Below, piece after piece: positions 7,328 through 16,004 of a stretch of DNA of 64,000 nt. The DNA comes from an uncultured Eubacteriales bacterium. Its GTDB lineage: Bacteria; Bacillota; Clostridia; Oscillospirales; UBA644. Position numbers and translations under genes: made by a program. Numbering within the stretch: the stretch's first letter is position 1; every line of letters starts with the position of its first letter. The DNA lies in assembly GCA_934438175.1 (NCBI GenBank), contig CAKSBH010000003.1, positions 122,638 to 186,637 of the forward strand, read 5' to 3'. The notes below the pieces were generated by a model, which was not told the DNA's origin, did no database searches, and worked only from the letters and a program-made list of their open reading frames with translations.

Positions 7328-8953
7328 ATGTCGAAAGAAATCATCTATGGAGAAGACGCCCGCAAAGCGCTGCAGAAAGGCGTGGATCAGCTGGCGGATA
7401 CCGTAAAAATCACCCTCGGACCCAAAGGAAGAAATGTTGTTCTGGATAAAAAATTCGGCGCCCCGCTCATCACAAACGACGGCGTGACCATTGCCAAGGA
7501 AGTGGAGCTGGACAACGCATTTGAAAACATGGGAGCCCAGCTTGTCAAAGAAGTAGCAACCAAGACCAACGACGTGGCAGGCGACGGCACCACCACCGCA
7601 ACGCTTCTGGCACAGGCACTGATTCGCGAAGGCATGAAAAACGTTGCCGCAGGCGCCAATCCGATGGTTTTGAAAAAGGGCATCAGCAAGGCCGTCAAGG
7701 TCGCTGTCGATACCATCAAAGCCAATGCAAAAGCCGTTTCCGGCAGTGACGACATTGCCCGTGTCGCCACGGTTTCCGCGGGAGACGAAGCCATCGGCAA
7801 GCTGATTGCCGAGGCAATGGCAAAAGTATCTTCGGACGGTGTTATCACCATCGAAGAAAGCAAGACGGCGGAGACGTATTCCGATGTGGTCAAAGGCATG
7901 ATGTTTGACCGCGGCTATATCACGCCCTATATGGTGACGGATGCCGATAAAATGGAAGCTGTGATCGACGATGCTTATCTGCTGATCACCGATAAGAAGA
8001 TTTCCTCCATTCAGGAGCTTCTGCCGTTGCTGGAACAGGTTGTGCAGTCCGGCAAGAAACTGGTAATCATTGCCGAAGATGTGGAGGGCGAAGCCCTGTC
8101 CACACTGATCGTGAACAAACTGCGCGGCACATTCACCTGCGTTGCCGTCAAAGCCCCGGGATTCGGCGACAGAAGAAAGGAAATGCTGCGTGACATTGCC
8201 ATTCTGACCGGCGGTCAGGTCATCAGCGAGGAACTGGGACTGGATCTGAAGACCGCAAACCTCACCATGCTGGGAAGAGCGGGTCAGGTCAAGGTTCAGA
8301 AGGAAAACACCGTTATCGTCAACGGCATGGGCGACAAGGATATGATTGCTGCCCGCATCAAGGAAATCCGCGCGGCAATCGAAAACACCTCCTCGCAGTA
8401 TGACAAAGAAAAACTGCAGGAGCGTCTTGCCAAACTGGCTGGCGGCGTAGGCGTTATCAAAGTAGGTGCTGCAACCGAAACCGAAATGAAGGAAAAGAAG
8501 CTGCGCATCGAAGACGCACTGTCCGCAACAAAAGCGGCGGTTGAAGAAGGCATCGTTGCCGGCGGCGGCACAGCGTTCATCAACGCGCTGGACAGCGTTG
8601 CGTCGTTTGCAGACACTCTGGAAGGCGACGAAAAAACCGGTGCCCGCATCGTTCTCAAAGCACTGGAAGCCCCGATTCTCCAGATTGCCGCCAATGCGGG
8701 TCTGGAAGGCGCCGTTATTCTTGAAAAGGTCAGACATTCCGAAAAGAACATCGGGTTTGATGCCTACAACGAACAGTATGTGGATATGTTCAAAGCCGGC
8801 ATCGTCGACCCGGCAAAGGTCACCCGTTCTGCACTGGAGAATGCGGCATCTGTCGCTGCCATGGTCCTCACCACGGAATCGCTGGTTGCCGACAAAAAGG
8901 AACCGGTCGCTCCTGCGGCTGCTCCGGCTCCCGATATGGGCGGAATGTATTGA
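7328..8953 (+). CDS. groEL: Chaperonin GroEL (Hsp60)
   Basis: The 541-aa protein is the ATP-driven folding chamber. It shows TLGPKGRNVVLDK, the ATPase motif VAGDGTTTAT, VKAPGFGDRRK, and the Gly-Met-rich C-terminus PDMGGMY. Length is normal for the family. AAAGGAG precedes the ATG, and the operon is closed by a terminator 17 bases after the stop. Confidence 0.98.
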   Translation: MSKEIIYGEDARKALQKGVDQLADTVKITLGPKGRNVVLDKKFGAPLITNDGVTIAKEVELDNAFENMGAQLVKEVATKTNDVAGDGTTTATLLAQALIREGMKNVAAGANPMVLKKGISKAVKVAVDTIKANAKAVSGSDDIARVATVSAGDEAIGKLIAEAMAKVSSDGVITIEESKTAETYSDVVKGMMFDRGYITPYMVTDADKMEAVIDDAYLLITDKKISSIQELLPLLEQVVQSGKKLVIIAEDVEGEALSTLIVNKLRGTFTCVAVKAPGFGDRRKEMLRDIAILTGGQVISEELGLDLKTANLTMLGRAGQVKVQKENTVIVNGMGDKDMIAARIKEIRAAIENTSSQYDKEKLQERLAKLAGGVGVIKVGAATETEMKEKKLRIEDALSATKAAVEEGIVAGGGTAFINALDSVASFADTLEGDEKTGARIVLKALEAPILQIAANAGLEGAVILEKVRHSEKNIGFDAYNEQYVDMFKAGIVDPAKVTRSALENAASVAAMVLTTESLVADKKEPVAPAAAPAPDMGGMY

Positions 8954-8969
8954 TTCCGACGAATTGATC

Positions 8970-9001
8970 AAAGAATCTGCACTTCGGTGCAGATTCTTTT
9001 T
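8970..9001 (+). terminator. groESL terminator
   Basis: Arms of 13 bases (8970-8982 and 8987-8999) around a TTCG tetraloop are followed by a T-rich tail. Confidence 0.92.
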
Positions 9002-9053
9002 GTTTCGCCGGTTTCTTTTGCAACAATTTTCCCGCAAATGCCGAAATCAGGTG

Positions 9054-9082
9054 TTGAAAAACCGGAAAGAATATGGTATAAT
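9054..9082 (+). promoter_or_regulatory. Promoter of the DUF2232-gdpP-rplI-dnaB-tilS operon
   Basis: TTGAAA (9054-9059), 17 bases, and TATAAT (9077-9082) lie 78 bases before the first start codon. Confidence 0.85.
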
Positions 9083-9160
9083 ACAAGATACTATAATTGG
9101 GATATATTAACAGTTCGGGATGTTGAAATGCTTCACTCCCGGTTCCGAGAGGAAATTTCT

Positions 9161-10213
9161 ATGATGAAAACCGTTTTCCGAACAGGACTTCTTCCCCTGC
9201 TTGCCTTTGCCGCCGTTTGCGTCGCATATCTGTCATCGGCATCCGTTGTCGGACTTGCCCTGTTTCTTCCGGCAATCCTCGTTGCCTGTGTCGCGTTCGG
9301 CTATTCCGTGGCATGCCAGGAGACCCCAACCGTCCCCGTCATTCTGGTCACCGCCTGCACAGCGCTTCTGGCTTGGCTGACACACGATGTTTCGGGCGCG
9401 CTTCTGCTTCTAACGCTGTTTGTTCCGGTCGGACTTGCCGTCGGCATAACCCTCCATCGCAAAAAGCCCGTCAACTCTGCCGCCCTGCTGGTGGTTTATC
9501 TGGCATTGTTTTTGTTTGCGGCGACCTTTGCCGCCTTTGTTGTGGAGGCTTCCGATTCCGGCTTTTCCGTTGCCCAGGCAACGGACGTGCTGAAGGCACA
9601 GGTCCGTCCGATCTTTGACCAGTATTACGACCTGCTGAACGAACAGATGAACACGGCAAATCCCGTCGTGGATTACCGCCCGTTGCTTGCCCTCGGCAAA
9701 GACGGCTTTGCCGAACAGATGGGCGTCCAGACGCTTCAGGTGCTTGCCGCCTGGCTGCCGACTCTTCTGCTTGCCGTAACGGCGGGATGTTACTATCTGT
9801 GCGGCGTTCTTCTGCGCCGCCGCGGCATATCGGATGCCGCAACCCCATTCGATCGTATCCGCATCGAAAAATCCACCGCAATCGTCTATCTGCTTTCGGT
9901 CGTTGCCGGATTGGTGACCCTGCTGTTCACCGACATGCCTCTCTGGATTCAGATCGTCGTCCTTCTGGCGGAAAATGCCTTGCAGACCGTATTCTTCGCG
10001 GAAGGGCTTTCCGTCGTTGTGTATTACATGAAAAACGTCCGCTGCGCCTCAGCCGGCGCCGTGCGGACACTGGTTGTTTTCATTCTGCTGTTCGCCGTAG
10101 TCCTGTTTCTGCTGATGGGCTCCGACCTGATTCTTCTGGTTCTTTCCGGGCTCGGCGTGCTGGATGCTTTTTCCGATCTTCGTAAAAGATTCGGAGAAGG
10201 AGGGAAAATCTGA
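9161..10213 (+). CDS. DUF2232 membrane protein (YybS-like)
   Basis: The 350-aa protein is largely hydrophobic, with about eight predicted membrane segments. The conserved gene order immediately before gdpP and rplI is what identifies it as the DUF2232/YybS family. The start at 9161 (ATGATG) is preceded by AGAGGA; an open frame extends further upstream into the terminator region but has no ribosome site. Its stop overlaps the gdpP start in TGATG, so the two are translationally coupled. Biochemical function is unknown. Confidence 0.8.
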   Translation: MMKTVFRTGLLPLLAFAAVCVAYLSSASVVGLALFLPAILVACVAFGYSVACQETPTVPVILVTACTALLAWLTHDVSGALLLLTLFVPVGLAVGITLHRKKPVNSAALLVVYLALFLFAATFAAFVVEASDSGFSVAQATDVLKAQVRPIFDQYYDLLNEQMNTANPVVDYRPLLALGKDGFAEQMGVQTLQVLAAWLPTLLLAVTAGCYYLCGVLLRRRGISDAATPFDRIRIEKSTAIVYLLSVVAGLVTLLFTDMPLWIQIVVLLAENALQTVFFAEGLSVVVYYMKNVRCASAGAVRTLVVFILLFAVVLFLLMGSDLILLVLSGLGVLDAFSDLRKRFGEGGKI

Positions 10214-12180
10214 TGAACCGAACTGTTTTTTATGCCATTCTGGAGCGTATGCAGTATCTGGTTGCCCTGTTCTTCGTTATTCTGCTTAATGTACTGGCAC
10301 CTTCGCCGATCAGCTCCACCTCGCTTGCCGTTTTCTGCATCTATGTCGCGCTGTCGGAAGTTTTTCTGTATCTGAAATCCACCGACACCCGCACGCTGTC
10401 TTCCGATGTTCTTGCCACGCTCAGCCCCGCTTCCCGGCACCGCATTCAGGATTTTCCGCTTCCGCTGGTTATCTGCGAGGCAAACGGAGATGTGGTCTGG
10501 TATGACGAAGCGTTTGTGAACGCCGTGTCCGACGAATCCATCCGGTCTCTCAAAAACGTCAAGGCGCTGGATTCTTCCATTCTTTCCCGTCCGGAGACCA
10601 AAGTCTTTTTTGATCAGAAGCATTTTTCCGTTTACCGTGACGAGTTCACAGCAAAGAACAAAGAAAAACACGTTTTGTATTTTGTCGACATTACGGACTA
10701 CAAACGTCTGCAACGGCAGTACAACCTTTCCAAGCCCATTGTGGCACACATCGTCGTGGACAACTACGACGACCTGTTCCAGCGCGCCAGCGAAAGCGAA
10801 AAATCGGGAACGATGGCCATGATTGATCTCGCTCTGGCAAACTGGGCACAGTCTGTGGAAGGAATGCTGAAAAAAACCGGAAACAACGCTTATCTGTTTC
10901 TGTTCCGCAACCAGGATCTATCCAAATTCACGGAAGCCAAATTTTCTATCCTTGATGAAATCCGTTCGCTCAACATCTCCCTGTCCGTTTCCCCGACGCT
11001 GTCCATCGGCATCGGCATGGGTTCCGACACGTTTGCCGGAAACGACGCGGATGCCGCACTGGCACTGGATATGGCACTCAGCCGCGGCGGCGATCAGGCG
11101 GTCATCAAAGAAGGAAGCAACTTTGAATTTTTCGGAGGCAAGACCAAGGGCGTGGAAAAACGCACCAAGGTCAAGGCCCGCGTGGTGGCGGCGACGTTTA
11201 CGGACCTGCTCCGCAACGTTGACACCGTTCTGGTGATGGGGCATCAATTCTCAGACTTCGACTCGCTCGGCGCCTGCGTTGGCATTGCAAGAATCGCCCG
11301 CAACGCAGGGAAAAAGGTTGGCATCGTCTACGACAAGAACTCTACGCTTGCGGGAGAACTGTATCAGTCCCTCGTCGCCGTTCCGGAACTCGCAGCCCTG
11401 TTTGTAGACCCGGAGACCGCGATGGTCATGGATGGCGAAAACACGCTGGTCGTCGTTGTGGACACGCACCGTCCCAATTATACCACCATGCCGGATCTTC
11501 TCCGGTTCACCAAGCACATTGCCGTCATCGACCATCACCGCAAAGCGGCAGATTTCATTGAAAACACCGAGATGTTCTTCCACGAACCGTATGCGTCCTC
11601 CGTTTGCGAAATGGTGACGGAAATGATGCAGTATATGAACGTAGACAATCTTTCCGTTCCGGAAGCGGAGGCACTGTTTGCCGGCATCTGTCTGGATACC
11701 AAGAATTTTACACTCCGTACAAGCAACTACACCTTTGAGGCATCGTCTTTCCTGCGCAAGGCAGGAGCCGACCCGGTCAATGTCCGCAGATTCTTCCAGA
11801 CGGATATGGACACTTACATGAAACGGATGCGGATGGTACGCACAGCCAAAATCTATAAGGATGTTTTTGCCGTCGCCTGCTGGTCCGAACCCGTTCCCGC
11901 ATCGGAGTTCCGCATTGTTGCCTCACAGGCGGCAGACGAAATGCTCAACATTGAAGGGGTCTGCGCATCGTTCACCTTGTTTGAAGACGCAGAAACCGGT
12001 CGGATCAACATTTCCGGACGTTCTCTCGGCATTGTCAACGTGCAGTTGATTGCCGAAGGGCTTGGCGGAGGCGGGCACCAGACGATGGCGGCGGCACAGT
12101 TGATCGGCGTTACCATGGATGATGCGCTGGAACGTCTTCAGAACGTGATTGATGACTATATCAACAACAGAAAAATCTGA
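10213..12180 (+). CDS. gdpP: Cyclic-di-AMP phosphodiesterase GdpP (YybT)
   Basis: The 655-aa membrane enzyme degrades c-di-AMP and so affects potassium balance, wall stress and beta-lactam tolerance, by family knowledge. Two N-terminal membrane helices are followed by a PAS-like region (about 75-160), a degenerate GGDEF-like domain (about 170-300), and the DHH/DHHA1 catalytic part. Metal motifs are DFDSLGA (about 347), VVDTHRP, DHHRK (about 437) and the C-terminal GGGGHQTMAAA. It sits between its usual partners DUF2232 and rplI. Confidence 0.95.
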   Translation: MNRTVFYAILERMQYLVALFFVILLNVLAPSPISSTSLAVFCIYVALSEVFLYLKSTDTRTLSSDVLATLSPASRHRIQDFPLPLVICEANGDVVWYDEAFVNAVSDESIRSLKNVKALDSSILSRPETKVFFDQKHFSVYRDEFTAKNKEKHVLYFVDITDYKRLQRQYNLSKPIVAHIVVDNYDDLFQRASESEKSGTMAMIDLALANWAQSVEGMLKKTGNNAYLFLFRNQDLSKFTEAKFSILDEIRSLNISLSVSPTLSIGIGMGSDTFAGNDADAALALDMALSRGGDQAVIKEGSNFEFFGGKTKGVEKRTKVKARVVAATFTDLLRNVDTVLVMGHQFSDFDSLGACVGIARIARNAGKKVGIVYDKNSTLAGELYQSLVAVPELAALFVDPETAMVMDGENTLVVVVDTHRPNYTTMPDLLRFTKHIAVIDHHRKAADFIENTEMFFHEPYASSVCEMVTEMMQYMNVDNLSVPEAEALFAGICLDTKNFTLRTSNYTFEASSFLRKAGADPVNVRRFFQTDMDTYMKRMRMVRTAKIYKDVFAVACWSEPVPASEFRIVASQAADEMLNIEGVCASFTLFEDAETGRINISGRSLGIVNVQLIAEGLGGGGHQTMAAAQLIGVTMDDALERLQNVIDDYINNRKI

Positions 12181-12199
12181 GAAAAGGAGAAAATTTCTC

Positions 12200-12649
12200 A
12201 TGGAAGTCATTTTGCAGAAAGACATCAAAGCCCTCGGAAAGAAAGGGCAGAAGGTTTCCGTTTCCGACGGTTACGGAAGAAATTACCTGCTTCCCCGCGG
12301 GCTTGCGGTAGAAGCAAACGCAGCAAACCTCAACACCATGGCAACGCAGGACGCCGCCAAAGCGTATCACAAGCAGGTGGAATACGACAACGCCGTGGCA
12401 CAGAAAAAAGCACTGGAGGGAAAAACCGTTACCATCCGTGCCAAAATGGGTCAGAACGGAAAACTGTTCGGCACCATCACCTCCAAAGAAATTGCCGAAG
12501 AACTGACCCGCACGGCAGGCGTGGAGCTGGACAAGAAAAAAATCACGCTCTCTGCCCCGATCAAAGGTGAGGGAACCTATACCGCTGAAATCCGGCTGTA
12601 TCCGGAAGTAAGCTGTAATGTTACCGTTTGCATTGTAGCGGAAGCATAA
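12200..12649 (+). CDS. rplI: 50S ribosomal protein L9
   Basis: The 149-aa L9 protein starts MEVILQKDIKALGKKG and has the rRNA-binding SDGYGRNYLLPRGLA motif. The start at 12200 follows AAAAGGAG; an in-frame extension overlapping the end of gdpP is rejected. It lies 19 bases after gdpP. Confidence 0.97.
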   Translation: MEVILQKDIKALGKKGQKVSVSDGYGRNYLLPRGLAVEANAANLNTMATQDAAKAYHKQVEYDNAVAQKKALEGKTVTIRAKMGQNGKLFGTITSKEIAEELTRTAGVELDKKKITLSAPIKGEGTYTAEIRLYPEVSCNVTVCIVAEA

Positions 12650-12679
12650 AATCCGAACAAAAAAGAGAGGGTGCCCGAC

Positions 12680-14074
12680 ATGGCAGCAGACCAGAAAAAA
12701 ACGGATCGTCTTCTTGAATTGCGACCCGACAAAGCCATTCCCTACAGCGTAGAAGCCGAGCAAGCGGTCCTCGGCGGCATTTTGCTGGATCCGAAAGAAA
12801 TTGCCACAGCAGCGGCAGCGCTTGTACCGGACAGTTTTTATGTGACCAGGCACCGGGATATTTTTGAAACCATGGTTGAGATCTCCGACGACTCGCTTGC
12901 CGTCGAAGGTCTCGTTTTGCTGGAACGGCTTCGCAACAAGGGCATTTTCAAAACGGATGAAGACAAGTCGTATCTTCTGTCTCTTGCCGATGCGGCATCC
13001 CGAATTTCCGATATCCGCTACTTCATCAACATTGTACGGGAAAAATATCTGCTTCGCAAAATCATTGAGACGTGTGCGGATGTTGCCGACCGAAGCTATG
13101 ACAATGAGGAGCCGGAATCCGTTCTGGATCTTGCGCAGAGCCGGTTTTCGTCACTGCAAAACGGGGATGCGGGAAAAGATTTTCAAAACCTGCAAACGCT
13201 GGTTAAAAACGAAATCCAACGTCTGGATGAGATGCAGCAGGATGAGACCGGAAAATTCGAACCGCTGAAAACCGGAATCGGAACCTTCGACAACATCTAC
13301 GGCGGTCTGAACAACGGAAACCTCGTCATTCTCGCTGCCCGTCCCGGTGTCGGCAAAACGTCCTTTGCGCTGAACATCGGCTACAACGTGGCAACCTCAC
13401 AACGGTACGCTCCGAAAAAGAGCGTCGTGTTCTTCTCGCTGGAAATGTCCAACGAAGAAATTGCCCGCCGTCTGATTTCCATTGCGCTGCTGATTGACAG
13501 TGAAAAACTGCGGCTCGGCAGAATTTCCGACCGGGAATGGGACGAGTTGTATGATTTCCGCCGCAACACGCTTGCCGGCAGCAATTTGGTCTGCTGCGAA
13601 AATTCCGCCATTACCGTTGCGGAGATGAAAGGAAAACTCCGCTCGGTCAAAAACCTCGGGCTGGTGATTATCGACTATCTGCAGCTGATGGGAAGCGGAA
13701 ACAATCCGAACCGTGTGCAAGAAATTTCCGATCTCACCCGTTCGCTGAAGCTGATGGCAAAAGAACTGGGCGTTCCCGTTCTTCTGCTTTCGCAGCTGTC
13801 CCGTGCGGTAACCAAGCGGGAAGACCCCACCCCACAGCTTGCCGACCTCCGCGATTCCGGTTCTATCGAACAGGATGCCGACGTCGTCATCTTCCTCGAC
13901 CGCCCGGAAACACGCTCTCCCGATGCCAAACGCCGCGGGGTCTGCGACGTATTCGTGCAGAAAAACCGCCATGGACAAACCGGGAAATTCACGCTTGCCT
14001 GGGATGGCAAGCACACCTCATTCAACGGCATTGAACACGACCTTGACGTGCCGGAGGACGAGGAAAACGTATGA
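12680..14074 (+). CDS. dnaB: Replicative DNA helicase DnaB
   Basis: The 464-aa hexameric helicase (DnaC in Bacillus naming) unwinds DNA ahead of the replisome. The N-terminal domain starts with IPYSVEAEQAVLGGILLD. The RecA-like domain has Walker A ARPGVGKTS (about 219), the IDYLQLM Walker B segment and the GSIEQDADVVIFLDR motif. The ATG at 12680 has AGAGAGG 9 bases upstream; a GTG at 12671 is in frame but too close to that site. Its stop overlaps tilS by 4 bases. Confidence 0.97.
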   Translation: MAADQKKTDRLLELRPDKAIPYSVEAEQAVLGGILLDPKEIATAAAALVPDSFYVTRHRDIFETMVEISDDSLAVEGLVLLERLRNKGIFKTDEDKSYLLSLADAASRISDIRYFINIVREKYLLRKIIETCADVADRSYDNEEPESVLDLAQSRFSSLQNGDAGKDFQNLQTLVKNEIQRLDEMQQDETGKFEPLKTGIGTFDNIYGGLNNGNLVILAARPGVGKTSFALNIGYNVATSQRYAPKKSVVFFSLEMSNEEIARRLISIALLIDSEKLRLGRISDREWDELYDFRRNTLAGSNLVCCENSAITVAEMKGKLRSVKNLGLVIIDYLQLMGSGNNPNRVQEISDLTRSLKLMAKELGVPVLLLSQLSRAVTKREDPTPQLADLRDSGSIEQDADVVIFLDRPETRSPDAKRRGVCDVFVQKNRHGQTGKFTLAWDGKHTSFNGIEHDLDVPEDEENV

Positions 14075-15378
14075 CACGGTTTGCGGAAAAAACCCGGAGG
14101 TTTCTTGCCGACAACGATCTGTTTCATAACTGCACCGGCTGTCTTCTTGCCGTATCCGGAGGACCGGATTCCATGGCAATGCTGCGCTTCTTCTGCTCCG
14201 AGCAATTTCCTTTTCCGATTGCCGTTGCCCATGTTCATCACGGGCTTCGCCGCGAATCCGACGCCGAACAGAAAATGGTGGAACGCTTCTGCCGGGCAAA
14301 CAACATTCCGTTTTATCTGCATAAAGCCGACATCCGCCGCACACGTCCCAAAGGAACCTCCGAGGAATCCCACGCGCGACAGATCCGGTATGCTTTTTTT
14401 GAAGAACAGCGCAAGGCACTCGGCTTTTCACATCTTGCCACGGCACATACGGCAGACGACAACGTAGAAGTGTTTTTTCTTCACCTTGTACGGGGAAGCG
14501 GAACGGCCGGGCTGTGCGGCATGGAGCCGCTCCGGGACGGACACATCGCCCATCCTCTGCTTGCCGTGACCAAAGCGGATACCGTTTCCTACTGCCGGGA
14601 AACCGGCACACCCTATGCCATTGACCGTACCAATACCGAACCGATCTGCCGGCGAAACCGGCTGCGCAACGAAATTTTACCGTTATTCCATGCGGAAAAC
14701 CCGTCGTTTTCCGAAGCTGTTCTCCGCACCGAGCGCACACTTGCCGCGGATGAATGTTTTTTATCCGCCGAGGCGGAAACGGTGCGAAAGCGTCTGACGG
14801 TCTCCGGAACGGAGCTGAAACTGGACCCAACCGTTCCCCCCGCCCTGCTGTCGCGGGCTCTGATTGCGTTTTTCAAAACGCTGTCGGACACGATGCTGTC
14901 GCAGAAGCATGTGGACGCACTGACCGAACTGATTTACAAAAAGAAAACCTCGGCATCCGTTCAGTTGCCGGACGGATTCACCGCAAAACGCGACTATACC
15001 GTTCTGCGGTTCTTTCGTGAAGAACCGGAAGCCGTTCGTTTCGGCCCGATTCCGGTTGCAATCGGAGACGTCGAGCTTCCCGGCATCGGCATTCTGCGGG
15101 TAACTCATGTGCAGACCGGAGCGGATTTGAACGATGAACATTGCCACGATCTTTCTGTCCGCTCGTTTCAGACAGGAGACCGGGTCTGCTTTTTCCGGAA
15201 AGCCGGCTCCAAAACACTGAAAAAATTGTTTTCCGACAGCAAAATCCCCGCAACCGAACGCATGAAAATTCCTGTCGTCACCGCTTCCGGGACGCCCGCC
15301 TGGGTTTCCGGATTCGGCACGGATTGCGCCTTTTCACACGGAAGTGCGGGACTTTCGTTCGTTCTTTTGAAAAAGTAA
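14071..15378 (+). CDS. tilS: tRNA(Ile)-lysidine synthetase
   Basis: The 435-aa enzyme converts C34 of tRNA-Ile(CAU) to lysidine with ATP. The PP-loop motif LAVSGGPDSMAML (about residue 28) and HVHHGLR are present, with TADDNVEVFFLHLVRGSG after it. The C-terminal substrate-binding part follows the usual layout (GDRVCF, KTLKKLF). It starts inside the dnaB stop (ATGA overlap). TilS-hpt-ftsH is a familiar order in Firmicutes. Confidence 0.95.
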   Translation: MTRFAEKTRRFLADNDLFHNCTGCLLAVSGGPDSMAMLRFFCSEQFPFPIAVAHVHHGLRRESDAEQKMVERFCRANNIPFYLHKADIRRTRPKGTSEESHARQIRYAFFEEQRKALGFSHLATAHTADDNVEVFFLHLVRGSGTAGLCGMEPLRDGHIAHPLLAVTKADTVSYCRETGTPYAIDRTNTEPICRRNRLRNEILPLFHAENPSFSEAVLRTERTLAADECFLSAEAETVRKRLTVSGTELKLDPTVPPALLSRALIAFFKTLSDTMLSQKHVDALTELIYKKKTSASVQLPDGFTAKRDYTVLRFFREEPEAVRFGPIPVAIGDVELPGIGILRVTHVQTGADLNDEHCHDLSVRSFQTGDRVCFFRKAGSKTLKKLFSDSKIPATERMKIPVVTASGTPAWVSGFGTDCAFSHGSAGLSFVLLKK

Positions 15379-15437
15379 CAATTCATTCGCAATCTTTATT
15401 TGAATTCCGTATATAATAAGAGGAGGATTTCCCACAT

Positions 15438-15974
15438 ATGTTCGCAAAAAACATTTCCGTCATGATCAGCGAAAAGGAACTCGCCGATCGCGTGGCGGAG
15501 CTCGGCAAACAGATTACGGAGGATTACCGCAACCGCAGCAACAAACTTCTTTTTGTCGGTATCCTCAAGGGCTCTGTCGTTTTTCTTTCCGACCTGATCC
15601 GTGCCGTAGACCTGCCGCTGACCATCGACTTTATGATCGCTTCCAGTTATGGCTCACAGACAACGTCCGACGGTGTTGTGACCATCCGCAAAGACATCGC
15701 GCAGGATCTCACGGGCTATGACATCATCATCGTGGAGGATATTCTGGACAGCGGCTTTACGCTGGATAAGATCTGCAACGTTCTGCGTGGCAGAAATGCC
15801 GAAAGCGTACGCATCTGCACCCTGCTGGAAAAACCGGCACGCCGCAAGGTACACATTGACGTGGACTATTGCGGATTTTCCATAGAAGATCAATTTATTG
15901 TCGGATACGGGCTGGACTACGACCAGCAGTACCGGAATCTTCCGTTTATCGGCGTTGTCGAAGGCATTGACTGA
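15438..15974 (+). CDS. hpt: Hypoxanthine phosphoribosyltransferase
   Basis: The 178-aa purine salvage enzyme makes IMP/GMP from hypoxanthine/guanine and PRPP. The PRPP motif is VEDILDSGFTL, and LFVGILKGSVVFLSDL and the dimer-region YGSQTTSDG are also present. AGGAGG precedes the ATG. A TATAAT at 15412-15417 may give it a separate promoter, though the -35 is poor. Confidence 0.95.
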   Translation: MFAKNISVMISEKELADRVAELGKQITEDYRNRSNKLLFVGILKGSVVFLSDLIRAVDLPLTIDFMIASSYGSQTTSDGVVTIRKDIAQDLTGYDIIIVEDILDSGFTLDKICNVLRGRNAESVRICTLLEKPARRKVHIDVDYCGFSIEDQFIVGYGLDYDQQYRNLPFIGVVEGID

Positions 15975-16004
15975 AACGGATAAAGCCAAAGGAGTGAGCA
16001 TTTT

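Noticed and set aside
7238..9037. Long minus-strand open frame (599 codons) opposite groES and groEL
   Set aside because: It is antisense to one of the best-supported gene pairs in the window, has no family resemblance and no ribosome site. Long antisense frames arise here from codon bias.
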